Source: an uncultured Pelagibacteraceae bacterium (GTDB lineage: Bacteria > Pseudomonadota > Alphaproteobacteria > Pelagibacterales > Pelagibacteraceae). From it: a stretch of DNA of 55,045 nt. Made by a program: the position numbers and the translations under genes. The notes under the pieces are model-generated. The model worked only from the letters and a program-made list of their open reading frames with translations, did not search any database and was not told the origin of the DNA. Location: the NCBI GenBank assembly GCA_902603555.1, contig CACKVD010000007.1:1-55045 (forward strand), read 5' to 3'. Position 1 is the stretch's first letter. The number at the start of each line of letters is the position of its first letter. Of the stretch, positions 16,394 to 24,038 are shown piece by piece.

Positions 16394-17074
16394 TTAATTA
16401 TTCAATTCATTAAATTTTTTTAATCTTCCCAAAAATAAATTTTGATAAGTTATTAGCTCGGGACCTTGAATTTTAAATTCTTGGAACAAGTTATCTACTG
16501 TGCAAACAAGTATAACACAAGCACTGATATTGGACTTATACACAACATTATGTGCTAAAGAATAAGCTGCAGTTTGTAGTAGCCAAGAATCTATGTACTC
16601 AACTTTTTTAGGTTTGTTGGATTGTTTAAAATCAATAATAGTTTCTTTTCCTTCATATATCCCAACACAATCAGCAGTGCCTGCATACTTCTCTGGGTAA
16701 TAAAGAGTACACTCAGTCCCATATATTTCTTCGAGTCTATTTTTTAAACCTTTCTCAATTATTTCTTTAGCCATCATCTTGTATTGTTCTTTATCATCAA
16801 AAAAACTTAAATTTTCTCTTCCTAACAAAAATGACTCTAAATAGTTGTGCATCTGTGAACCTCTGCTACTTGCAGCTTTTGTAATTGCTTCAGCTTCTTT
16901 ATGTCCAGTTCTCTCTCTCCAGTTTGCTAATGCCGCTTTATCTTCTTCAGATTTTGTGGCATCAAGAATTGAAGTAACACTAGGTAATTTTTTCTCTCCC
17001 AATAAATATCTTCTAATTCCATCTTCAGTTGCTCTTGATGATGTTGGGTAATTATATTTCTTATTCCACTGCAT
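16394..17074 (-). CDS. PD-(D/E)XK nuclease, MGME1/RecB-like
   Basis: A 226-aa protein from the ATG at 17074. A TTG at 17143 in the same frame would add 23 residues and overlap rmuC, and I judge it less likely. The layout is PSVTSILDAT near the N-terminus, RGSQMHNYLESFLLG, YAGTADCVGIYEGKETIIDFKQSNKPKK (shown in parts: GTADCVGIYEG, then IIDFKQS) and LQTAAYSLAHN. These are the Asp, (D/E)XK and Q-x-x-x-Y motifs of the RecB-family nuclease fold. The arrangement closely recalls MGME1, the mitochondrial single-strand DNA exonuclease. A DNA-end processing role with its ExoI and RmuC neighbours is inferred. Confidence 0.78.
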   Translation of the reverse strand: MQWNKKYNYPTSSRATEDGIRRYLLGEKKLPSVTSILDATKSEEDKAALANWRERTGHKEAEAITKAASSRGSQMHNYLESFLLGRENLSFFDDKEQYKMMAKEIIEKGLKNRLEEIYGTECTLYYPEKYAGTADCVGIYEGKETIIDFKQSNKPKKVEYIDSWLLQTAAYSLAHNVVYKSNISACVILVCTVDNLFQEFKIQGPELITYQNLFLGRLKKFNELNN

Positions 17075-17111
17075 GTGATTTCTTATAATCGGTATTTTTT
17101 GAAAAAAGAAA

Positions 17112-18203
17112 TTAATTTTTGAACTGTTTATTTCTTTCAACAAATTTTTCTACATTTTCTGTTTGAACAGCTTTCTCAATCTGCTCAGGATCTTTTATAT
17201 TTTCTAAAGTTCTGCTTATTGATCTTGCATCAGTGCCAAATTTGTCTACCACACTCATTGCTTCTTCTAATTTTTTCCTAAGTGTAACTATATTATCAAA
17301 ATGTTTTCCAAATCTAGTAGTAATAGTTTTAAGATGATCATATATTTCTGTAGCTCCCTTTTGAACTTTCAATGATTGAAAACCCATATGTAAAGATTGT
17401 AAATAAGCCGAGAGCGTATTAGGGCCACAAATTACTATTTTATACTTTTTCATTAATTCTTGGGTTAATAATTCTTTAGTACTTGAATCTTGATATTCTG
17501 TTAACTCCTTGTAAAGACTTTCAGTAGGTGCATACACTATTGCAAAATCAGTCGTTTTTGGCGGAACAATATATTTTTCCATAACACTTTTTGCTTTGGC
17601 TTTAAAAGCACTTGCTAATTTTGTTCTCGCTTCTGCAACTGCTTTTTTATCATCTGCATCATAAGCGTCTGTGATTGCTTTAAATTTTTCCACTGGAAAA
17701 TGAGAGTCTACAGGAACTAAAACATCTCCTTGTAGTTTAATTGCAAATTCTACATTTTCGCTAGTATCTTCTTTCATTTTAACATTTGTCATAAATTGAG
17801 ATGCCGGTAACAAATCTTTTATTAAAGCATCTAAAGAATATTCGGCCAAAGTTCCATATTTTTTTACTCCAGCTAGAATTTTAGTAATTCCCTCTTGGCT
17901 TTGATTTAATAATTGGACTTGTTGATTAAAATTACCAACTTTTTCATCTACCTTTGTTAAAGCTTCAGTCATGTCTTTAGTCACACCAGTTGATAGTGCA
18001 TTAAATGAGGTCGACATCGAACCAAGAGATGTATTAATTGTAGTATTCAAACTATCTTTAAGTCTAACTATTTCAGCATTCAAATTCGCTATTTCTTCAG
18101 CTTCTTTGTTATTACTATTTGATTTAGATTTAATATTTAAATACAAAATAGCTATAGTCGCTATTAACAATAAAATTAAGATAGTTAATAAAATTGTGTC
18201 CAT
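17112..18203 (-). CDS. rmuC: RmuC-family DNA recombination protein
   Basis: A 363-aa protein with an N-terminal membrane anchor (about residues 4-24), a coiled coil rich in N, E, L and K to about 110, and the RmuC domain. Typical RmuC segments are GTLAEYSLDALIKDLLP, VPVDSHFPVEKFKAI, TTDFAIVYAPTESLYKE and VICGPNTLSAYLQSLHMGF. RmuC limits inversions at short inverted repeats and is a predicted nuclease of the restriction-endonuclease fold. It is the first gene of a minus-strand set with two further nuclease genes. Confidence 0.93.
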   Translation of the reverse strand: MDTILLTILILLLIATIAILYLNIKSKSNSNNKEAEEIANLNAEIVRLKDSLNTTINTSLGSMSTSFNALSTGVTKDMTEALTKVDEKVGNFNQQVQLLNQSQEGITKILAGVKKYGTLAEYSLDALIKDLLPASQFMTNVKMKEDTSENVEFAIKLQGDVLVPVDSHFPVEKFKAITDAYDADDKKAVAEARTKLASAFKAKAKSVMEKYIVPPKTTDFAIVYAPTESLYKELTEYQDSSTKELLTQELMKKYKIVICGPNTLSAYLQSLHMGFQSLKVQKGATEIYDHLKTITTRFGKHFDNIVTLRKKLEEAMSVVDKFGTDARSISRTLENIKDPEQIEKAVQTENVEKFVERNKQFKN

Positions 18204-18233
18204 GATTCGTAAGTTGTATTATAAGGGTTTTTT

Positions 18234-18365
18234 ATGGAATTATATCTAATTTTGAAAATTATATTTGTTATAGGAATTTTAGTGGCTCTTTATGCAATAT
18301 TAAGAAATTTAGATATTATCAAAATAATCCTTATCTATTTTAAAGATAAATTATTTGGAAAGTGA
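18234..18365 (+). CDS. Possible 43-aa small membrane protein
   Basis: An open frame starting ATG at 18234 and ending TGA at 18365 in the rmuC-hisG gap. It would encode 43 residues with one hydrophobic helix (about residues 3-23) and a basic C-terminus ending DKLFGK. An AAGGG precedes the ATG by about 6 nt, one of the better ribosome sites in this window. It is divergent from rmuC and overlaps the convergent hisG end by 15 bp. No family is recognised, and in DNA this AT-rich such a frame could be chance. Confidence 0.35.
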   Translation: MELYLILKIIFVIGILVALYAILRNLDIIKIILIYFKDKLFGK

Positions 18366-19037
18366 TTTAATTAAGTTTTTTAATCCCTTTTTTTTCGAAT
18401 TTTTCTTTGATGTGAAAATACATGCTTGAGACTTTAGAATTTGACCATCTTTTAAAACTCTCAAATTATTTGCCTTTAATGTTTCGCCTGTAGAGCTAAT
18501 ATCAGTAATTAATTCTGCTGAACCAGTAAAAGGATATGCTTCAGTTGCTCCGAGGCTATCAACTAGCCTAAATTGAGTAACACCTTTTGAAAATAAAAAT
18601 TCTCTTGTTAAATTGGGATATTTTGTTGCAACTCTTAACCTTTTTTTCTTTTTATCTCTAAATTCAAATGCAATTTCCTCAAGGTCAGCTATAGTTTGAA
18701 CATCAATCCACGGGTCAGGAATAGCAACAACTAAATTAGCTTTTCCAAAGTTATATTTTTTTACAACATTAATTTTTTTTTGATTATTAATTTCACTCTC
18801 TTTGTATAAATCAAACCCTGAAAAACCAATGTCCAATGAATTATCACCAAGTCGTTCTATAATTTCCCTTGCGTGTAAATATAAAATTTTGATATTTTTT
18901 TTATTTTTTATTGAGCCAATTAAATCTCTCTCTCCTCTTTCAGAAATAAGAGTTAATTTTTTCTTTTTAAAAATCTTTAAAACATCTTTTCTTAATCTAC
19001 CTTTACTTGGAATACCTATGTTTATTATATTATCCAT
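18351..19037 (-). CDS. hisG: ATP phosphoribosyltransferase, short form
   Basis: A 228-aa short-form HisG, the first enzyme of histidine synthesis, which joins ATP and PRPP. Seen are GIPSKGRL at residues 8-15, ERLGDNSLDIGFSG, RVATKYPNLTREF and the PRPP-binding region ITDISSTGETLKANNL. The short form lacks the C-terminal regulatory domain and needs HisZ, which is encoded 2 bp upstream. It is the last gene of the tRNA-His-hisS-hisZ-hisG set. Confidence 0.93.
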   Translation of the reverse strand: MDNIINIGIPSKGRLRKDVLKIFKKKKLTLISERGERDLIGSIKNKKNIKILYLHAREIIERLGDNSLDIGFSGFDLYKESEINNQKKINVVKKYNFGKANLVVAIPDPWIDVQTIADLEEIAFEFRDKKKKRLRVATKYPNLTREFLFSKGVTQFRLVDSLGATEAYPFTGSAELITDISSTGETLKANNLRVLKDGQILKSQACIFTSKKNSKKKGLKNLIKSLSK

Positions 19038-19039
19038 AA

Positions 19040-20092
19040 TTAATAATTTAAGTTTAGGGCGGCTCCTACTGCTGAAACCTGTGTTACAGAACCTAGATCA
19101 GAGATTAATTGATCATATCTGCCTCCATTAATAACATTTTTAATTTTATTATTAGATTTAATATCAATTTTAAAAACCATTCCTGTATAATATTCAAGTT
19201 GTCTTCCAAAAGAGGTTGAAAAAATTACATTTAGTTTTGAAACTCTATTATTTGATATAGGAAAATATTTTTGATCTACTACCAGATTGATTTTATATTT
19301 TTTAAAAAATTTATTTAATTCTTGAGCAGCTTTGTTGATTGGACACTTAATTTTTAAAAATTCTTTAATAATTTTACATACATTTTTCCCTTTACTTGTG
19401 CGTCTTGGATCTTTAATTTTATTATCAAATCTACTTAAAATTTCTTCTATAGATCTACCAGCAATAATTGATGTTTTATTTTCCTTTAACATTTTCAAAT
19501 AACGTTTTTTATCAATTTCAACTATAGTTGGGTCTACATCTGAATTTGTCTCTAATCTTTTTAGCAAATCGTTAAAATATTCTTCTCTCCAAAAATGCCT
19601 ATAAAGTCTTAACTTCCACCTCTTTGGGATATCTAGTTTTGAAATTAAAAGATTGAAAATTTCTACATTTCCAAGGGTTAATTTTCCTGATGAATAATTT
19701 AAATTTTTTAAAGAATTTAAAGATGTACTTATTATTTCTTTGTCATCAGTTTTTTCATTTTTTGAGCCGATAATTTCAAATCCTATTTGATCTCTAATTA
19801 TTGAGTCTTTTTTGTCATTTGATTTTCTATATGCCTGACCACTATAAAATATTTTTTCTTTTCTTTTAAAATTATTTTCTAAATATCTTAAACATGAGAC
19901 TATTGTTAAATCAGGACGTAAACATAGTTCACTTCCATTTTGATCTGTAAATGAAAAAATAAATTTTCTAAAATTCTCGCCTGATCTTTGCACAATATGA
20001 TTTGTTTCAATTACTGATGGTAATTCGATGTACTTAAATCCTTTAGTTTTTACAGATTTAAGGATTTTTTCAGATAAGTTTTTTGATTTCAT
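19040..20092 (-). CDS. hisZ: ATP phosphoribosyltransferase regulatory subunit
   Basis: A 350-aa paralogue of the catalytic core of histidyl-tRNA synthetase. Class II-like segments remain: LPSVIETNHI, a motif-2-like LCLRPDLTIVSCLRYLE, and a C-terminal GGRYDQLISDLG. HisZ cannot charge tRNA. It activates short-form HisG and mediates histidine feedback. Its start overlaps the hisS end by 23 bp, so both paralogues lie head to tail in one transcript with hisG. Confidence 0.9.
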   Translation of the reverse strand: MKSKNLSEKILKSVKTKGFKYIELPSVIETNHIVQRSGENFRKFIFSFTDQNGSELCLRPDLTIVSCLRYLENNFKRKEKIFYSGQAYRKSNDKKDSIIRDQIGFEIIGSKNEKTDDKEIISTSLNSLKNLNYSSGKLTLGNVEIFNLLISKLDIPKRWKLRLYRHFWREEYFNDLLKRLETNSDVDPTIVEIDKKRYLKMLKENKTSIIAGRSIEEILSRFDNKIKDPRRTSKGKNVCKIIKEFLKIKCPINKAAQELNKFFKKYKINLVVDQKYFPISNNRVSKLNVIFSTSFGRQLEYYTGMVFKIDIKSNNKIKNVINGGRYDQLISDLGSVTQVSAVGAALNLNY

Positions 20093-21464
20093 TTATTAAA
20101 TTTGACTTAGGGATTGTTTGACTGTTTTCACCCTTAACACCTTTTAGGTTTTTAATAGTGACAGTATTATCTTTAAATTCATTTTCTCCACAAATTATCG
20201 CAACAGATAAATTACGCTTATTCGCTAAATCAAGCTGCTTTCCAAGATTTTTTTTGGTGCTTAAAAATATCTCAGCATTAATATTGTTTTCTCTTAATAA
20301 ATTGACAGTTTCATAATAATTCTTCAAATATTTTTGATCCATCACACAAACTAAAACTGGTTTTTGATCTTCTACTTTAATTTGATCTAACTGCATTAAT
20401 GCAAATAGTAATCGGTCAACTCCAAAACTAATTCCTGTACCAGGAACATCAACTCCTCTAAATCTTGAAATAAGTTTAGCATAAGCTCCTCCTGAACATA
20501 TACTTCCAATATCAACTTCTTTACCTTTGTTATTTGTAACTTTAAAATTTAAATTAGTTTCTAAAATAAAGTCAGAGTAATAAGCCAATCCCCTCACGAT
20601 TGTAAAATTAGACTTAACTTGCTTCAAATTAGATCCATAACTAAGTATCTCAAAAACATCCTGAAGCTCTTTTATTCCTTCTTGTGATAACGGGTTTTTT
20701 AAAATTTGTTTAAGTTCTTTCAGATCTTTAATTTTTAAAAAATTTAATATTTGTACTGCCTGATCATTGGTTAAATCAGCTCCTTTAGTAACGGCCCCAC
20801 TTTGATCTTTTCTTTCTTTTTTAAGTAAGTCCTCAACTCCTTTTAATCCAAATCCTGGTTTATCAAGTTTATCTATTGCTCTAATGACTTTAATTTTTTT
20901 TTCTTCAGATATCTTTAAGTCATCAATTAAGCCCTGAACTATTTTTCTATTACTTATATTAATTGTAAATTGATCTTTCTTTAAACCACAATCTGAAAGA
21001 GTACTTGATATTAAATCACAAAGTTCTGCATTCGCTTGTGCAGGATTAACATTTCCAACAATATCAAAATCTGCTTGCATAAATTCTCTATATCGGCCAT
21101 TTCCTGCTTTTTCGTTTCTAAATACATTTTGAATTTGATACCTTTTAAAGATTGAGGGGAGTTCTTGATTATTTTGAGCATAAAATCTCGCGAGTGGGCT
21201 TGAAAGATCGTAACGAAGAGTTATGTTATTATCTCCATCTTCAAATGAGAATACATCAGACATAGGGTTAGCCTGATCTTCTGCCAAAAAAGATCCAATA
21301 TTTTCTGCGATTTCAAACGAAGGAGTTTCAAGAGCTTCTGCTCCAAATTTTATAAAATTATTCTCAATAGCTTTTAAAAGCTTTTTTTTAAGAAGAACTT
21401 TTTTCCCCCAACGATCTTCAAATCCTGAAGGTAATCCAGGAACTAATTTATTTTCTTTATTCAT
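20070..21464 (-). CDS. hisS: Histidyl-tRNA synthetase
   Basis: A 464-aa class II synthetase. Motif 2 region FKRYQIQNVFRNEKAGNGRYREFMQADFD (in parts: QNVFRNE, GRYREFMQADFD), a GSICSGGAYAKLISRF segment and motif 3 GISFGVDRLLFAL are present. The frame is open further upstream to 21497, but that would run into tRNA-His. I therefore choose the ATG at 21464, where the sequence MNKENKLVPGLPSGFED begins. The start is 5 nt from the CCA end of tRNA-His. Alphaproteobacterial HisRS is known to be adapted to a tRNA-His without G-1, which fits the adjacent tRNA. Confidence 0.92.
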   Translation of the reverse strand: MNKENKLVPGLPSGFEDRWGKKVLLKKKLLKAIENNFIKFGAEALETPSFEIAENIGSFLAEDQANPMSDVFSFEDGDNNITLRYDLSSPLARFYAQNNQELPSIFKRYQIQNVFRNEKAGNGRYREFMQADFDIVGNVNPAQANAELCDLISSTLSDCGLKKDQFTINISNRKIVQGLIDDLKISEEKKIKVIRAIDKLDKPGFGLKGVEDLLKKERKDQSGAVTKGADLTNDQAVQILNFLKIKDLKELKQILKNPLSQEGIKELQDVFEILSYGSNLKQVKSNFTIVRGLAYYSDFILETNLNFKVTNNKGKEVDIGSICSGGAYAKLISRFRGVDVPGTGISFGVDRLLFALMQLDQIKVEDQKPVLVCVMDQKYLKNYYETVNLLRENNINAEIFLSTKKNLGKQLDLANKRNLSVAIICGENEFKDNTVTIKNLKGVKGENSQTIPKSNLINEIKKLI

Positions 21465-21469
21465 TTTTT

Positions 21470-21544
21470 TGGTACCCGGGCTGAGAATCGAACTCAAACT
21501 TAAAGTTCCACAAACTTTCGTGCTAACCGTTACACCACCCAGGC
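21470..21544 (-). tRNA. tRNA-His (GUG)
   Basis: A full cloverleaf with acceptor GCCTGGG/CCCGGGT, D-stem GTGT/GCAC, anticodon stem AAAGT/ACTTT with loop TTGTGGA (anticodon GTG), and T-arm TTGAG/CTCAG with loop TTCGATT. CCA is encoded (21470-21472). The base before G1 is T, so the universal G-1 of tRNA-His is not encoded. The discriminator is A73 and the first pair is G1-U72. This is the alphaproteobacterial exception. The tRNA lies directly upstream of hisS on the same strand. Confidence 0.95.
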
Positions 21545-21715
21545 ATTCCTTGTTTTTATATTATTTTTGTGTGGATTAAAATTATATTATAAATAAATAG
21601 CCTATAGGCTATGGAAACAGATTCTATGAGAGCTGTTTGAAGTTACTTTAAATGTAATATTTATAATCATGGTCAGTCTTTTAGACAAAAATTGAAATTA
21701 TTCAACCCATAAAAG
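21545..21715. other. Spacer with several small dyads upstream of tRNA-His; possible promoter or ncRNA
   Basis: This 171-bp non-coding stretch lies between the cspA terminator and tRNA-His. It holds the 16-bp palindrome at 21597-21612, an AAACAG/CTGTTT pair (21615-21620 and 21633-21638), a TTAC/GTAA pair (21643-21646 and 21654-21657) and a GTC/GAC mini-hairpin near 21675. On the minus strand, TATAAT-like boxes at 21581-21591 and TAATAT at 21558-21563 could serve the tRNA-His operon, but no convincing -35 is visible. I find no open reading frame. A small structured RNA is possible; I match it to no known class. Confidence 0.35.
21597..21612. repeat. Perfect 16-bp palindrome ATAGCCTATAGGCTAT
   Basis: A perfect two-fold symmetric sequence 52 bp upstream of the tRNA-His 5' end, with a GC-containing core that stands out in this AT-rich DNA. 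A dimeric repressor site for the tRNA-His-hisS-hisZ-hisG unit is one reading, and an RNA hairpin is another. Confidence 0.5.
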
Positions 21716-21754
21716 AAAAGGACGTCATTCCATTTTCCAGAAAAACGTCCTTTT
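21716..21754 (-). terminator. Rho-independent terminator of cspA
   Basis: Perfect 10-bp arms AAAAGGACGT (21716-21725) and ACGTCCTTTT (21745-21754) enclose a 19-nt loop, starting 14 bp after the cspA stop on the minus strand. The stem is followed on that strand by CTTTTCTTTT. The symmetric A/T ends mean it could also work from the plus strand. Confidence 0.75.
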
Positions 21755-21767
21755 GTAAATACTATGT

Positions 21768-21980
21768 TTAATCTATTTTTTTTAAATTTACTGCCGATGG
21801 ACCTTTGGGACCATCTTCTAAAGTAAACTCTAATTTATCTCCTTCATTAAGGTATCTCATTCCTGCAGCTTTTACAGCACTTGCATGAACAAATGCATCC
21901 TTTTCTTTGTCTTCTCTTTCGATAAATCCAAAGCCCTTCTTGCCATTAAACCATTTCACGGTTCCTTTTAATGTACTCAT
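21768..21980 (-). CDS. cspA: Cold shock protein, CspA family
   Basis: A 70-aa single cold shock domain. RNP1 is KGFGFIER near residue 15 and RNP2 is DAFVHASAV near residue 28, preceded by TVKWFNGKKG. These proteins bind single-stranded nucleic acid and melt mRNA structure. It has its own strong terminator. tRNA-Phe lies 81 bp upstream on the same strand. Whether it is cold-inducible cannot be told from the sequence. Confidence 0.95.
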   Translation of the reverse strand: MSTLKGTVKWFNGKKGFGFIEREDKEKDAFVHASAVKAAGMRYLNEGDKLEFTLEDGPKGPSAVNLKKID

Positions 21981-22061
21981 CTTATTTTTAGTCCTTATGT
22001 TGTTTATTTATCTTTAAAGCTAATTTGATTTTTTAATAATTTCAAGATGAAAAGTTAATGG

Positions 22062-22136
22062 TGGTGCCTCGGGAAGGATTCGCACCTCCGACACAAGCCT
22101 TTTCAGGGCTCTGCTCTACTCCTGAGCTACCGAGGC
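22062..22136 (-). tRNA. tRNA-Phe (GAA)
   Basis: A regular cloverleaf: acceptor GCCTCGG/CCGAGGC, D-arm GCTC/GAGC, anticodon stem GAGCC/GGCTT with loop CTGAAAA (anticodon GAA), and a T-arm with loop TGCGAAT. CCA is encoded (22062-22064). Its 5' end is 5 bp after the infA stop codon on the same strand, so it is probably cut out of the hisD-infA transcript by RNase P. Confidence 0.96.
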
Positions 22137-22141
22137 AAAAT

Positions 22142-22357
22142 TTAACCTCTAAAGATTATTCTGCCTTTTGTAAGGTCATAAGGTGTCATTTCAACTGTTA
22201 CATTATCACCTTGCAATACTCTAATTCTATTCTTTCTTAACTTACCTGCTGTGTGTGCTGTAACGACATGACCGTTCTCTAATTGAACTCTAAACATAGC
22301 ATTTGGTAATAAATCGGTAACTTTACCTTTGAATTCAAGTAAGTCTTGCTTTGACAA
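22142..22357 (-). CDS. infA: Translation initiation factor IF-1
   Basis: A 71-aa OB-fold protein that is nearly identical to the family: [19 protein letters not shown] (residues 17-35) and [13 protein letters not shown] at the end. IF-1 sits in the A site during initiation. The start is TTG at 22357, preceded by a good GGAGA about 9 nt upstream that lies inside the last codons of hisD. Such a strong ribosome site with a weak start codon is notable here. The spacing to hisD is 2 bp and to tRNA-Phe 5 bp. Confidence 0.96.
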   Translation of the reverse strand: MSKQDLLEFKGKVTDLLPNAMFRVQLENGHVVTAHTAGKLRKNRIRVLQGDNVTVEMTPYDLTKGRIIFRG

Positions 22358-22359
22358 AT

Positions 22360-23643
22360 CTATTTTCTCCTAATTCTTTTTTTTACAGATTGAGCATGTC
22401 CTGCCAACCCTTCATAATTTGCAAGTGTTATAACTGATGGACCAAGACTTTCAATACCCTTTTTAGATAAGTTTATGTAGGAAATCCGTTTATAAAATTC
22501 ATTAACACTTACACCACTTGAATATTTTGCAGAACCATTAGTTGGTAGTATGTGGTTAGATCCAACATTATAGTCTGTCATTGCCATAACAGCATATTTT
22601 CCTAAACATACAGATCCAGAACTCTTTATTTTTGTTACAAACGAATTATAATTTTTAACATTTAGCTCCAAATGTTCAGGTGCTATTTTATTTACAACAT
22701 CAATTATTTTCTTATCAGAACTAATGTACATTAAAATTCCATTACTTGACAGGCTTTGTCTTGCAATAGAAGACCTTGGGATTTCCTTTAATTGTTTAAT
22801 AATTTCATTTTGAACTTTATCTATTAAAGATTTATCCTTTGAAATTAAAATACATTGTGCAAGATTATCATGTTCTGCTTGTCCAATTAAATCACTTGCA
22901 ACCCACTCTGGATTTGAAAATTTATCACAAACAATGGTGACCTCAGAAGGGCCTGCGGTCATTCCTTCAATACCAACATCACCAAAAACTTCTTTTTTAG
23001 CAGCTGTCACATAAGCGTTACCAGGTCCTACTATTTTATTAACTTTATTTATTTTCTTCGTTCCATAAGCTACAGCTGCAATTGCTGAAGGTCCACCTAT
23101 TGAATAGATTTCTTTAATTTTACATTTATGCGCCGCGTATAATACTGCTGGATTTTGTTTTCCTTTAAATCCAGGATTAATCATTACAATTCTTTTTACT
23201 CCTGCAACAATTGCTGGAATTGCATTCATTAATACACTTGAAGGATATGAAGCTGTTGAACCTGGTACATAAATTGCAACAGACTCTAAAGGCATATATT
23301 TATACTCAAGTTTATTTTTATATTTATCGATATAAGAAATATTTTTAAATTTTTGAAGCGAATGAAATTTGTAAATTCTATTATAAGCAATATCAATTGC
23401 TTGCTTCACTTTTTTATCAAGTGATTTTATTGAATTAGAAATCTGTCTTTGAGAGGGAACAATTATAGTGTTTTGGTTAAATTTCTTTTCATATTTAACT
23501 AAAGCTTTGTCTCCATTTTTTTTGACATCTTTGATAATGTTTGAAACTGAAACTGAATTTGATTGTACTTTTTTCTTTCTTTGTAGAAGCAAGCTATCTA
23601 AATTTTTATCAAAATTTTTATTATTATTTTTTAATATTCTCAT
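22360..23643 (-). CDS. hisD: Histidinol dehydrogenase
   Basis: A 427-aa enzyme that performs the last two oxidations of histidine synthesis with NAD. Seen are [49 protein letters not shown] and the zinc-ligand region [10 protein letters not shown] second conserved histidine cluster, [15 protein letters not shown], is near residue 360. It sits in an order seen in alphaproteobacteria: murA, a DUF2948 gene, hisD, then infA, with the usual genes between hisD and infA missing. The other his genes here lie about 1 kb away, in the hisS unit. Confidence 0.95.
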   Translation of the reverse strand: MRILKNNNKNFDKNLDSLLLQRKKKVQSNSVSVSNIIKDVKKNGDKALVKYEKKFNQNTIIVPSQRQISNSIKSLDKKVKQAIDIAYNRIYKFHSLQKFKNISYIDKYKNKLEYKYMPLESVAIYVPGSTASYPSSVLMNAIPAIVAGVKRIVMINPGFKGKQNPAVLYAAHKCKIKEIYSIGGPSAIAAVAYGTKKINKVNKIVGPGNAYVTAAKKEVFGDVGIEGMTAGPSEVTIVCDKFSNPEWVASDLIGQAEHDNLAQCILISKDKSLIDKVQNEIIKQLKEIPRSSIARQSLSSNGILMYISSDKKIIDVVNKIAPEHLELNVKNYNSFVTKIKSSGSVCLGKYAVMAMTDYNVGSNHILPTNGSAKYSSGVSVNEFYKRISYINLSKKGIESLGPSVITLANYEGLAGHAQSVKKRIRRK

Positions 23644-24038
23644 TATTCATTAATTTCGTTTTGATCCTCTAGTCTTACTTCAATTGTTTCTGTAGTCAAA
23701 GCAATGTGAGCATTATTATTAAACATAAGATTTATTTCATAATCATCATTGTTTTTCAAATAATCAATTCCTATCAACTCTAAAATCATTTCATGTTTAG
23801 ATTGATCAATGTTTTTGGATCGCACTTTGTCAACAAAGTCAAACCTACAAATACTGTTAATTTTTTTATCCTTTTGTTCACTTTCAATTTTGGTTCTTTC
23901 GATTGATATTAAAAAAACTTTGCTAGATTCTAAATATTTAATATCTGCAACTTTGACTTTAGCCCCTGAACTACAGGCTGAAATCATTTGTAGCCCCTCT
24001 TGATCACTTGCAATTATTTTAGCTAAATACTTAGTCAT
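23643..24038 (-). CDS. DUF2948 family protein
   Basis: A 131-aa protein of unknown function. It is recognised by its place between murA and hisD and by the pattern of the DUF2948 family: IIASDQEGLQMISACSSGAK near the start, a VADIKYLESSKVFLISIER stretch, CRFDFVDKVRSKNID, and a C-terminal segment ending TETIEVRLED. The secondary structure looks mostly like beta strands. It abuts murA and hisD with 1-bp overlaps, so it is surely expressed with them. I cannot suggest a biochemical role. Confidence 0.75.
   Translation of the reverse strand: MTKYLAKIIASDQEGLQMISACSSGAKVKVADIKYLESSKVFLISIERTKIESEQKDKKINSICRFDFVDKVRSKNIDQSKHEMILELIGIDYLKNNDDYEINLMFNNNAHIALTTETIEVRLEDQNEINE

Noticed and set aside
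17075..17143. TTG start giving a longer PD-(D/E)XK nuclease
   Set aside because: It adds an unconserved stretch and overlaps rmuC. An ATG at 17074 lies at a sensible distance before the PSVT motif.
21465..21497. Longer hisS start giving an 11-residue extension
   Set aside because: It would place coding sequence inside tRNA-His. The ATG at 21464 fits the family N-terminus.
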